From positions 744,001 through 808,000 of the forward strand of contig JAAVUU010000001.1 of NCBI GenBank assembly GCA_018449595.1: 64,000 bases of DNA, read 5' to 3'. The notes under the pieces were generated by a model. The model was not told the origin of the DNA. It did not search any database and was given only the letters and a program-made list of their open reading frames with translations. Numbering within the stretch: the stretch's first letter is position 1; each line of letters opens with the position of its first letter. The position numbers and the translations under genes were made by a program. The stretch comes from Rhizobiales bacterium dw_265. Its GTDB lineage: Bacteria > Pseudomonadota > Alphaproteobacteria > Micropepsales > Micropepsaceae. Shown piece after piece: positions 41,788 to 49,846 of this stretch.

Positions 41788-42345
41788 ATGAATCTGGTCG
41801 TCGGCTTTTCGCCGTTCATCCTGTTCGCGGTGTTTTCGCGCCTCTCCGCCGACCTGGCGCTGTGGGTGGCCTTTGCCGCCGCCTTTGTCGTGACCATTCG
41901 CGATTTCGTCGAAAGCCCCAGCCTGCGGCTGCTGGATGCCGGCAGCCTGGTGCTGTTCGCGCTGCTGGCCTTGTGGCGCGGCTTTCTCGATCCCAACCTG
42001 TCGCTGGCGGCGGTGCGCTTCATCGCCGAAACCGCGCTGCTTCTGGTGCTGGCGATTCCCCTGGCGCTGCGGCGGCCTTTCTCGGTGGATTATGCGCGGC
42101 TGGACCCGCGCGAGGCGGACTGGCCGCCGGCGCTGTTTCTGCGGGTCAACTATCAGGTGTCGGCGACATGGACGTTTGCTTTCCTGGCCATGGCCGCGGC
42201 CGATGCGGCGGTGGTATTCGGGCCGCAACTGCCCTTGTGGAGCAGCGTTGGGGTCAGCGTATTGGCGCTGGCGGGCGCCGTGACCTTCACCCTGCGCTAT
42301 CCGGCTTATGTGGCGAAACGGGCCGCTTTGCCGCCGGGTGCCTGA
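41788..42345 (+). CDS. Predicted integral membrane protein of unknown function
   Basis: A 185-residue protein with about five or six hydrophobic helices (GFSPFILFAVFSRLSADLAL, LLDAGSLVLFALLALWRGFL, FIAETALLLVLAIPLALRRP, FLRVNYQVSATWTFAFLAMA). The RRPFSVDYAR and WPPALFLRVNYQVSATW blocks look conserved-family-like, but I do not recognise a named family. The ATG at 41788 follows CAGGGA. The thiolase gene starts 36 bases downstream. Confidence 0.65.
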   Translation: MNLVVGFSPFILFAVFSRLSADLALWVAFAAAFVVTIRDFVESPSLRLLDAGSLVLFALLALWRGFLDPNLSLAAVRFIAETALLLVLAIPLALRRPFSVDYARLDPREADWPPALFLRVNYQVSATWTFAFLAMAAADAAVVFGPQLPLWSSVGVSVLALAGAVTFTLRYPAYVAKRAALPPGA

Positions 42346-42381
42346 GCGGCTAGTGTCGCGCCGTCCTCGAGGGCCGCCCCC

Positions 42382-43584
42382 ATGAAACGCGCCGTCATCG
42401 TCTCCACCGCCCGCACCGGCCTCGCCAAATCCGTGCGCGGCGGCTTCAACGACACCCATGGCGCGGTGATGGGCGGCCATGCCGTCAAGCATGCCATCGC
42501 CCGCGCCGGAATTGATCCGGGCGAAGTCGAAGACGTCTATATGGGCTGCGGCTTTCCCGAAGGCGCCACCGGCAACAATATCGCGCGCGAAAGCGCCATC
42601 TGGGCGGGCTGCCCCGTCAGCACCGCCGGCATCACCGTCAACCGCTATTGCTCCAGCGGGTTGAATGCGGTGGCGATGGCGGCGCAGCAGATCATGACCG
42701 ACGGCACCGACATCGCCGTGGGCGCGGGCGTGGAGTCCATTTCCCTGGTACAGATGGGCGGCGTCAATCTCAAGCATTTCACCGAGGAACATCTGCTGCA
42801 GGTGAAGCCCGCGCTGTGGATGACCATGATCGAAACCGCCGAGATCGTGGCGGAGCGTTACGGCATCAGCCGCGAACGCCAGGATCAATATGCTTTGCAA
42901 AGCCAGCAGCGCACCGCCGCCGCCCAGGCCGCCGGCCGGTACAAGGACGAGATCGTCGCGCTGACGACGAAGATGAAGAAAATCGACAAGGCCACCGGCG
43001 CCGAAAGCCTGGTCGAGGTCATAGTGGACCATGACGAATGCAATCGCCCCGACACCACGCTGGAAGGCCTGGCGGCGCTGAAGCCGGTGCATGCCGGCGG
43101 CCAGCAGGTGGCGCAGGGAAAGTATGTCACCGCCGGCAATGCCTCGCAGTTTTCCGACGGGGCCAGCGCCTGTGTGCTGATGGGCGAAGAGGTCGCGACG
43201 GCGAAAAACCTCAAGCCCATGGGCCTGTTCAAGGGCTTCGCCGCCGTCGGCGTGGAGCCCGATGAAATGGGCATCGGCCCGGTGATCGCGGTGCCCAGGC
43301 TGCTGCGGCGCCACGGCCTGCGCGTCGAGGATATCGACCTGTGGGAGTTGAACGAGGCCTTCGCCAGCCAGACGGTCTATTGCATGGATCGCCTGGGCTT
43401 GGACCCCGCGAAGACCAATGTGAACGGCGGCGCCATCTCCATCGGCCATCCCTATGGCATGACGGGGGGGCGGCTGGCCGGGCATCTCCTGATCGAAGGC
43501 AAGCGGCGCGGCGCGAAACTGGGCGTGGTCACCATGTGCATCGGCGGCGGCATGGGCGCGGCCGGCCTGTTCGAGATATTCTGA
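42382..43584 (+). CDS. Acetyl-CoA C-acyltransferase (thiolase)
   Basis: A 400-residue thiolase II with the nucleophile Cys in TVNRYCSSGLNAVA, NEAFASQTVYCMD, the active-site His in GGAISIGHPYGMTGGRLAG and the second Cys in VVTMCIGGGMGAAG. GVNLKHFTEEHL and similar blocks are those of degradative 3-ketoacyl-CoA thiolases, but a biosynthetic acetoacetyl-CoA role cannot be excluded. It could work with the MaoC hydratase (36.1 kb) and 3-hydroxybutyrate dehydrogenase (1.5 kb). The CAP lipoprotein follows after 7 bases. Confidence 0.92.
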   Translation: MKRAVIVSTARTGLAKSVRGGFNDTHGAVMGGHAVKHAIARAGIDPGEVEDVYMGCGFPEGATGNNIARESAIWAGCPVSTAGITVNRYCSSGLNAVAMAAQQIMTDGTDIAVGAGVESISLVQMGGVNLKHFTEEHLLQVKPALWMTMIETAEIVAERYGISRERQDQYALQSQQRTAAAQAAGRYKDEIVALTTKMKKIDKATGAESLVEVIVDHDECNRPDTTLEGLAALKPVHAGGQQVAQGKYVTAGNASQFSDGASACVLMGEEVATAKNLKPMGLFKGFAAVGVEPDEMGIGPVIAVPRLLRRHGLRVEDIDLWELNEAFASQTVYCMDRLGLDPAKTNVNGGAISIGHPYGMTGGRLAGHLLIEGKRRGAKLGVVTMCIGGGMGAAGLFEIF

Positions 43585-43591
43585 GCCGGAC

Positions 43592-44254
43592 ATGATTCGC
43601 GCCGCTTTCCTCGCTTTGGCCTTGCTGGCGCTCGCCGGCTGCAGCACGCCACCGGCAACGCCGGCACCGTCGCCGCCCGATCCCGCCACCCAGATGGCCG
43701 CGCTGGAGACCCGCATCGCCGTGCTGGTGGAAGAACAGCGCCAGAAGCTGGACCCCAAGGCACGCGCCCTGGCGATCGACCCGGAACTCTCCCGCATCGC
43801 GCGCGCCCGCGCCGCCGACATGGCGGCCAAGAATTACCTCGCCCATGAAGGGCCCGACGGCGCCACCAGCGCCTCGCTGCTGATGCAGCAGGATGCGCGC
43901 TGGCAGGGCCTGCTGGGGGAAAATCTCGCGGCGCAGCATTACACCCGGCAAGGCGGGGTGGCGGTGGATGACTTCGCCCGGCGCTTCCTGGACGAATGGC
44001 TGAAAAGCCCGCCGCATCGGGACAATATGGTCTATGCCAATTACGACCATGCCGGGGTGGGCGCGGCGGTGAACAAGGATACGGTCTATGTCACCGTTTT
44101 GTTCTCCACCGACATGGGCCTGCCGCCGCATGCCCCCGAGGGTCCGGCCAGCGCGGTGAGCAAGTGGGACAGTCCGGCCGCCGCCAGCGCCGCGTCGGCT
44201 GACAGTTCATCATTACCGCCGCTGCGCCTGCGCGGTCCCGAAGGCGTGCGGTAG
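43592..44254 (+). CDS. CAP (SCP/PR-1) domain lipoprotein
   Basis: A 220-residue protein with a lipoprotein signal peptide (AAFLALALLALAGC, lipobox LAGC) and a CAP domain: AIDPELSRIARARAADMAAK, YLAHEGPDGATSASLL, GLLGENLAAQHY, FLDEWLKSPPHRDNMVYANY and GVGAAVNKDTVYVTVLFSTD. The His/Glu tetrad of CAP proteins is visible. The C-terminus is Ser/Ala-rich and disordered. Bacterial CAP lipoproteins have no agreed function. It is closely spaced behind the thiolase. Confidence 0.82.
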   Translation: MIRAAFLALALLALAGCSTPPATPAPSPPDPATQMAALETRIAVLVEEQRQKLDPKARALAIDPELSRIARARAADMAAKNYLAHEGPDGATSASLLMQQDARWQGLLGENLAAQHYTRQGGVAVDDFARRFLDEWLKSPPHRDNMVYANYDHAGVGAAVNKDTVYVTVLFSTDMGLPPHAPEGPASAVSKWDSPAAASAASADSSSLPPLRLRGPEGVR

Positions 44255-44418
44255 ACCGGCGAGGTCGATTCACCTTCGATTAAGCCTGTGGGGCCAACTA
44301 TCTGTGCATGATTGACCACGGGCCGCCCCGGTCTGCCGGTCGCATGGTCAACATTCCTTTACACTATATCTTGGCCCCGGTACTTTCGTTAGTGGGTGCG
44401 CGGTGCCAGTGAGTCGAA

Positions 44419-47064
44419 ATGCGTGCAGAGCTTCCCTGGAATGTTGCCGGCATCCCGCCAGAAGCGCGGGAGGCCGCGCGCGCGGCCGCGCGGCGGGAGG
44501 GCCTGTCGGTCGGGGAATGGCTGACGCGCCGCATTTTGCGCAGTTTTTCCGGCATGGAAGAGGATATTCCCACCATGCCCTATGAGAGCCGGGCGCCTTC
44601 GGGCGCCCCCCTGGACAGCTGGGGCCTGCCGCCCTCCGCCGCCAGCCGCCGCGATACCGAGGACATGATGTCCCGGGTCCATCGCAGCGAAAACGAATCA
44701 AACGAGGCCTGGCGCCGCATCGAGGACCAGCTGCGGGGCCTGGGCCGCCGCCTGGATTCCAGCGAACGCAGCCATGGCGAAAGCAACCGCGTCATCTCGC
44801 GCACCGCGCAGGAAATGAACATCACCGCCCGCGAACAGGCCCAGGCATTCGACCAGCTGGGCCTGAATGTGATGGCGCTGAACGAGCGCCTGGAACGGCT
44901 GGAGCGCTCCTCCGCCAATGACGGCATCAAGGACGCGGTCAAGGCGCTGCACCAGGGCCTGTCGCGGCTAGCCGACCAGATCACCGCCACCGCCAACAAT
45001 TCCGCCGGCCAGATCGTGCAGATCACCGGCAACCTGGAGCAGCTGGCCGGCCGGGTCGGCCAGGCGCGGGTGGAATCGGAGGATGCCGACCGGGCGCTGG
45101 ACAGCCGCATCACCGCCACCGAAGTCGCCTTCAACGCCAAGCTGGAAACCGCCGACCGGGCGCTGGACAGCCGCATTACCGCCAGCGAAATCGCCTTCAG
45201 CGCCAGGCTGGAAACCGCCGCCCGCGAGGTCAGCCAGCGTTTCGAGGAGGCCACCCAGCGCGCCGACGCCGCCGAGCAGCGGCTGGCCAACACCGAAAAG
45301 ACCGCCCAGTTCAATACCAATGCCCTGGATCATGCGCTGGAAAAGATCGAAGCCAGCGCCAACCAGCGCGCCACCGACCAGGTGGAAAACCAGCGCCGCG
45401 CCGCCCAGCATGAGGAAAGCCTCAACCGGCTGGAAGATTCCATCGCCCGGCTGGAAATGCGCCTGCCCGACGCGGAATTCGAGCGCCGGCTGGACGGCAT
45501 CGAACGCTCGGTCGGCGGCATGGCCGACAAGCTGGAAAGCCACGATCCCAGGGCGCATTTCGACGCCGCGATGCAGGCCATCTCCTATCGCGTCGAATCC
45601 CTGGAGAAGGATCATGCCGACCTGCTGACCGAGTTGCGCGCCAAGGTGCTGCGCCCGGTAGAACCGCCGGCCTATGAATCGCCCAGGCCCGCGCAGAGCT
45701 ATGCGCCGCCGGCCCCTTCCATTCCCCATAACGCCTTCGAAGCGCCGCCCTATGCCGAACCGCCGCCGGTGTTCGAGCCGCATCCGGCCACCGAAGCGCC
45801 GCCCTTCACGGGTTATGCCGCCGATTATGACGCCGACGCCCGCGCGCAAACCGCCTTCGCCCAGACACCGGCGGGCTTTGCCTTCGACATTCCGCCCGAC
45901 ACCGCCGACCCTTTCGCGCCGCCGCCGGATTTCGCCGACGTGTTCGCCGATACCCCCGAGCCGGAGAATTTCCTCAGCGCCGCCCGCCGTTCGGCCCGCG
46001 CCGCATCGGAAAAAGCTGAAGGCGAGCGCCGCGGCCGTCTGTCCGCTTTCCGCTGGGGCAAGACCGAACCCGCTGCCGAAGGCGCGGAACGCGCCAGGCC
46101 GCGTTACCTGATCCCGGCGCTGGTGGCGTCGGTCATCGTGCTGGTGGCCGCCGCGGCCCTGTTCCTCAGCCAGCGCGGCAAGACGCCGGAGCCGCAGCTC
46201 GCCGCCATTACCAAGCCCGCCACGCCGAACGGCCCGACCTATTCCGTGCCCGAGCCGCCCAATGGCGACGACACCCAGTTCGTCGTCGCGCCGCAAGCCG
46301 GCGGCAATCCCGACGACACCAACACCCAGCGTTCCGAGCCCGCCGCATCGGACGCGCCGCCGCGCCGAACCATGCCTCTGCAGCAGCGCGAAGTGCGCAA
46401 CGCCCCGGTCAATCCGGTGCCGGACGGCGCGCCGCGCAGTGCTGCGCCAGCGGGCCAGGATCGCGTGATCGCGATGGCAAACCAAGGCAATCCGGTGGCG
46501 CTGACCATCCTGGGCCTGCGCGCGCTGGACGGCACGCCGCAGAGCCTGCCCGATGCGGTGAAATTCCTGTCCCAGGCCGCGGATAAGGGCCAGGCGGTGG
46601 CGCAGTACCGGCTGGGCACCTTGTATGAGCGCGGCCAGGGCGTGCCCGCCGACGCCGCCAAGGCGGCCCATTGGTACGAGATGGCCGCCAACCAGGGCAA
46701 CCGCAAGGCGATGCACAATCTCGCCGTCGCCTATGCCGGCGGTGTCGCGGGCAAGAAGAACATGGCCGAAGCGGCGCGCTGGTTCGCCAAGGCGGCGGCG
46801 CTGGGCCTGTCGGACAGCCAGTTCAATCTCGCGGTGCTGTACGAGCGCGGCGACGGCGTGCCGCAGAGCCTGCTGGATGCCTACAAATGGTATTCCATCG
46901 CCGCCGCCCAGGGCGACAGCGAATCCAAGTCGCGCATCAGCGTGCTGCAGTCGCAACTGGGCGACGCCGACAAGGCGGCGGCCAACAAATCGGCCGCGAC
47001 CTTCCATGCCGCGCCGCTGAACCGTAGCGCCAATGTGCCGCCCGAAGCAGCTGATCTGGGCTGA
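44419..47064 (+). CDS. PodJ-like polar localisation / SEL1-repeat protein
   Basis: An 881-residue protein. The N-terminus (LPWNVAGIPPEAREAARAAA, then RREGLSVGEWL) matches PodJ and related alphaproteobacterial localisation factors. Residues about 80-410 are coiled coil, including two near-identical 22-residue units at 45085-45216. A Pro-rich linker follows (about 415-520), one membrane helix (LIPALVASVIVLVAAAALFL, about 563-582), a Pro-rich periplasmic region and SEL1-type repeats (about 690-860: AQYRLGTLYERGQGVPADAA, LGLSDSQFNLAVLYERGDGV). Caulobacter PodJ organises pole development; a scaffold role here is inferred. Confidence 0.82.
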   Translation: MRAELPWNVAGIPPEAREAARAAARREGLSVGEWLTRRILRSFSGMEEDIPTMPYESRAPSGAPLDSWGLPPSAASRRDTEDMMSRVHRSENESNEAWRRIEDQLRGLGRRLDSSERSHGESNRVISRTAQEMNITAREQAQAFDQLGLNVMALNERLERLERSSANDGIKDAVKALHQGLSRLADQITATANNSAGQIVQITGNLEQLAGRVGQARVESEDADRALDSRITATEVAFNAKLETADRALDSRITASEIAFSARLETAAREVSQRFEEATQRADAAEQRLANTEKTAQFNTNALDHALEKIEASANQRATDQVENQRRAAQHEESLNRLEDSIARLEMRLPDAEFERRLDGIERSVGGMADKLESHDPRAHFDAAMQAISYRVESLEKDHADLLTELRAKVLRPVEPPAYESPRPAQSYAPPAPSIPHNAFEAPPYAEPPPVFEPHPATEAPPFTGYAADYDADARAQTAFAQTPAGFAFDIPPDTADPFAPPPDFADVFADTPEPENFLSAARRSARAASEKAEGERRGRLSAFRWGKTEPAAEGAERARPRYLIPALVASVIVLVAAAALFLSQRGKTPEPQLAAITKPATPNGPTYSVPEPPNGDDTQFVVAPQAGGNPDDTNTQRSEPAASDAPPRRTMPLQQREVRNAPVNPVPDGAPRSAAPAGQDRVIAMANQGNPVALTILGLRALDGTPQSLPDAVKFLSQAADKGQAVAQYRLGTLYERGQGVPADAAKAAHWYEMAANQGNRKAMHNLAVAYAGGVAGKKNMAEAARWFAKAAALGLSDSQFNLAVLYERGDGVPQSLLDAYKWYSIAAAQGDSESKSRISVLQSQLGDADKAAANKSAATFHAAPLNRSANVPPEAADLG
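45085..45216 (+). repeat. Tandem 66-base repeat inside the PodJ-like coiled coil
   Basis: Two in-frame 66-base units (45085-45150 and 45151-45216), each beginning GCCGACCGGGCGCTGGACAG and encoding ADRALDSRITA-x-E-x-AF-x-A-x-LE-T. The unit is 22 residues, consistent with whole heptad turns of a coiled coil. The few base differences point to a recent duplication. Confidence 0.8.
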
Positions 47065-47069
47065 TCGAT

Positions 47070-47210
47070 CCCAACCCTTATGTCATGGCCGGGCCCCCGA
47101 TCCGCGTGAAGCGCGGTCGGAGGGTAAATTTCACGACCCGGCCATCCATGTCTTAATGCATCTGTTGGTGGATGGCCGGCTCGGAGGCCGGCCATGACAG
47201 AGGTGTTGGG
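47070..47210. repeat. Nested-palindrome element, copy 1 (upstream of tauE)
   Basis: Outer arms 47070-47092 and 47188-47210 are complementary at 20 of 23 positions and contain TGTCATGGCCGG/CCGGCCATGACA. Inside are a short hairpin (CCGATCCGCG with CGCGGTCGG, about 47097-47120) and perfect inner arms CCGGCCATCC (47138-47147) and GGATGGCCGG (47170-47179). The same architecture occurs at 48965-49130. It has no coding potential and looks like a non-autonomous MITE- or REP-type element. Confidence 0.65.
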
Positions 47211-47263
47211 TTGACCCACCGCGCTTGCTCGCGCATGGTCGCGCGCAACCTCTGAGTTGCGAT

Positions 47264-48175
47264 ATGGAAATCTATCTGCCCGTCGCTGAGATTTCGGTCA
47301 ACTGGATCGTGATCGTCGGGCTGGGCACGCTGGTCGGTTTCCTTTCCGGCATGTTCGGTGTCGGCGGCGGTTTTCTGCTGACGCCGCTCTTGGTGTTCAC
47401 CGGCATCCCCTCGGGCGTCGCCGTCGCCACCACGCTTTCCCATGTCACCGCCTCCTCCATGTCGGGGGCATTGGCGCAATGGCGCAAGCGCGCCATCGAC
47501 TTCCCCATGGCGGGGGTGATGCTGGCGGGCGGGCTGGTGGGCACCGGCTTTGGCGTGTGGCTGTTCGCGCTGATGCGCCGCCAGGGCCAGATGGACCTGA
47601 TCGTGGCGCTGAGCTATGTGCTGCTGCTGGGCTTCATCGGCGCGGTGATGTTGCGCGAGAGCCTGGCCACGCTGAAGGCCAGCCGCGACGGCGCCGCGGC
47701 GCACCTGCTGCATCGCGGCTGGTTCCAGGGCCTGCCCTTCAAGATGCGCTTCCGCCAGTCGCGGCTGTACATCAGCGTGATCCCGCCGCTCGCCATCGGC
47801 TTCGCGGTGGGCGCGATGAGCGCCATCATGGGCATCGGCGGCGGCTTCATCATCGTGCCGGCGATGATCTATATCCTGCGCATGCCCACCAACATGGTGA
47901 TGGGCACCTCGCTGGTGCAGATCATCGGCGTCACCGCCGTCACCACCATCCTGCAGGCGACCAGCAATTATGCCGTGGACATCGTGCTGGCGCTGCTGCT
48001 GGTTTCGGGCGGCGTGGTGGGGGCGCAAATGGGAGTCAGGATCGGCGGAAAATTGCGCGGCGAGCAGATTCGCCTGCTGATGGCGCTGGTGGTGCTCGCC
48101 GTCTGCGCCGGGCTGTTGTGGCAGCTGGTGGCGCGGCCGTCTGACGTCTATTCGCTGACCCTGGAGGCGCCATGA
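47264..48175 (+). CDS. TauE/SafE-family (DUF81) permease
   Basis: A 303-residue membrane protein with about eight helices and the duplicated GxGGGF signature: GFLSGMFGVGGGFLLTPLLV and GAMSAIMGIGGGFIIVPAMI. The family exports or imports sulphite, sulphoacetate or other organosulphonates. It is coupled to the TIGR02186 gene (ATGA overlap at 48172-48175), the usual partnership in alphaproteobacteria. The ATG at 47264 is used; an earlier frame overlaps the palindromic element. Nested-palindrome elements flank the pair. Confidence 0.88.
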   Translation: MEIYLPVAEISVNWIVIVGLGTLVGFLSGMFGVGGGFLLTPLLVFTGIPSGVAVATTLSHVTASSMSGALAQWRKRAIDFPMAGVMLAGGLVGTGFGVWLFALMRRQGQMDLIVALSYVLLLGFIGAVMLRESLATLKASRDGAAAHLLHRGWFQGLPFKMRFRQSRLYISVIPPLAIGFAVGAMSAIMGIGGGFIIVPAMIYILRMPTNMVMGTSLVQIIGVTAVTTILQATSNYAVDIVLALLLVSGGVVGAQMGVRIGGKLRGEQIRLLMALVVLAVCAGLLWQLVARPSDVYSLTLEAP

Positions 48176-48936
48176 GACGCGCTTTGCTGGCCCTGGCGTT
48201 CCTGGCATTGCCTGTCTTTTTGTTCTTGCCGGCTTCGCCGACGCGGGCCGACGACATCGTGTCGGGCATCAGCCAGAACGTCATCCAGATCAAGTCCAAC
48301 TATACCGGCAGCGACATCGTGGTGTTCGGCTCGGTGGAGAATTCGCGCTCCTCCCAGGGCCGCGACGTGGTGGTGGTGGTGCGCGGGCCGGATGCACGGA
48401 TGACGGTGCGCCGCCGCGACCGCATCGCCGGGGTGTGGGTCAACAGCGACGCCGCCCGGTTCGAGGGCCTGCCCGCCTATTATTATCTCGCCAGCACCCA
48501 GCCGGTGGACCGCATCGCCCCGCCCGCGGCGCTGGCGCGCTATGGCGTGGGCATCCGCTATCTCTATCCCAGCGCGGTGGGCAGCCATCACGATCCGCAT
48601 TTCTTTCTGGAGGCCGCCAAGCGGCACCTCAAGCAGGTGGGGCTGTATGCCGAAGCGCCGGGCGACATAGATTTCCAGAGCGAGAACCTGTTCTCGACCC
48701 ATGTGCCGGTGCCGGCGGCGGCGCCGCGCGGCCAGTACAATGTCGAGGTCTATCTGTTCCGCAACGGCCAGGTGGTGAGCGCGCAGTCCACGCCTTTGTT
48801 CGTGGACGCCACGGGGCTGGAGCGGCAGCTCTACAACCTGGCGCACAATGCGCCGCTGCGTTACGGCCTGGCCTGTGTGTTCATGGCGATGCTGCTGGGC
48901 TGGATTTCCAGCGTGCTGTTCCGAAGGCCAACATAG
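48172..48936 (+). CDS. TIGR02186 (Alph_Pro_TM) family membrane protein
   Basis: A 254-residue protein with a signal peptide (ALLALAFLALPVFLFLPASP), a periplasmic beta-rich domain (DIVVFGSVENSRSSQGRDVV, VWVNSDAARFEGLPAYYYLA, YNVEVYLFRNGQVVSAQSTP) and a C-terminal membrane helix (GLACVFMAMLLGWISSVLF). It belongs to the family restricted to alphaproteobacteria that is regularly encoded beside TauE-type permeases and is presumed to be their partner. Its start overlaps the permease stop by 4 bases. Confidence 0.88.
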   Translation: MRRALLALAFLALPVFLFLPASPTRADDIVSGISQNVIQIKSNYTGSDIVVFGSVENSRSSQGRDVVVVVRGPDARMTVRRRDRIAGVWVNSDAARFEGLPAYYYLASTQPVDRIAPPAALARYGVGIRYLYPSAVGSHHDPHFFLEAAKRHLKQVGLYAEAPGDIDFQSENLFSTHVPVPAAAPRGQYNVEVYLFRNGQVVSAQSTPLFVDATGLERQLYNLAHNAPLRYGLACVFMAMLLGWISSVLFRRPT

Positions 48937-48964
48937 CGTCCGGGCTCAATTGCCGACGGTAAAA

Positions 48965-49130
48965 TCTACAATTGTCATGGCCCGCCGGGTTCGTAGCGCC
49001 AGCGTGCGAACGGGCCACCCAGCTGGGTAGGAAGCGGCTGTTTCCGAATTGAATATCGAACCAAATTGTTGGAGTCGCGCCGGTGTCACCTGGGTGGCCC
49101 GCTGTTGCGGGCCATGACAAGTTGTTGATC
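48965..49130. repeat. Nested-palindrome element, copy 2 (downstream of the TIGR02186 gene)
   Basis: Outer arms TTGTCATGGCCCG (48973-48985) and CGGGCCATGACAA (49108-49120) are perfect, with weaker pairing extending about eight bases further out. A REP-type hairpin with core TAGCGCCAGCGT (stem GTTCG/CGAAC, 48990-49012) and perfect inner arms GGGCCACCCA (49013-49022) and TGGGTGGCCC (49091-49100) lie inside. The order of parts equals copy 1 at 47070-47210. The rest of the 48937-49156 gap holds nothing else recognisable. Confidence 0.65.
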
Positions 49131-49156
49131 TGATGGACGGAAATTGAGTGCAGACC

Positions 49157-49846
49157 TTAGACCGCCACCCGGCGCGGGATCGCGTAAACACGGCTGTTGC
49201 CCAGCATATAGGCGTGGAACGGCCCCGCGAACAACGAAGCAATCGCCGCCTCGCCCACATCCAGCCCGCCGGTGTAAGCGCCAAACGATGGCAGGATCAT
49301 GCGCAACCCATCCGAGACAAAGCAGCGCCGCCGCACGCTGCGGCCCCATTTCGCGACACTGGCGCAGGGGTGCAGATGGCCCGCGACTTCGCCCGGCTCG
49401 AACGCCGCCAAGGGCTCGTGCCGGAAGGTCAACCCGCCCATGCGAAAGATCTCGGTGATGTCGCCGCCCAGCCAGGCCGGCGGATGCGGATCGTGGTTGC
49501 CGGCGATCCAGACGAATTGCGCCCCGGCCGCCAGGGCGTCCAGCATGCCGCGCTCTTCCGGCCCCAGCCGGTCGGCGGCGTCGCGGTCGTGAAAACTGTC
49601 GCCCAGGGCGATGATCCGCGCCGGATTGTGCCGCGCCACGGCGCGCGCCATGCGCAGCAAGGTGTTGGTGGTGTCATAGGGCGGCAGGAACTGGCGGCCG
49701 CGGGCGTAGCTGCTGCCCTTTTCGAAATGCAGGTCGGAGAAGATCAGGGTGGAATGCGCCGCACTGAAGGCCGCGCCGCAGGCATCCAGCAGCAGGGTCT
49801 CGCCATTCACGTCGATCAGGAGATCATTATTCCACACGCATCGCAT
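49157..49846 (-). CDS. pdeM: Ligase-associated DNA damage response endonuclease PdeM
   Basis: A 229-residue calcineurin-like metallophosphoesterase with metal-binding motifs FSDLHFEKGSSYARG (DxH), IALGDSFHDRDAA (GDxxxD), WIAGNHDPHPPAW (GNHD) and GEVAGHLHPCA (GHxH), all intact. The RGRQFLPPYDT segment after DLHFEKG is specific to PdeM, a nuclease of the bacterial ligase-associated repair system. It starts inside the last 20 bases of the Lhr helicase gene. The partner ATP-dependent ligase and MBL-fold exonuclease are not in the window. Confidence 0.88.
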   Translation of the reverse strand: MRCVWNNDLLIDVNGETLLLDACGAAFSAAHSTLIFSDLHFEKGSSYARGRQFLPPYDTTNTLLRMARAVARHNPARIIALGDSFHDRDAADRLGPEERGMLDALAAGAQFVWIAGNHDPHPPAWLGGDITEIFRMGGLTFRHEPLAAFEPGEVAGHLHPCASVAKWGRSVRRRCFVSDGLRMILPSFGAYTGGLDVGEAAIASLFAGPFHAYMLGNSRVYAIPRRVAV

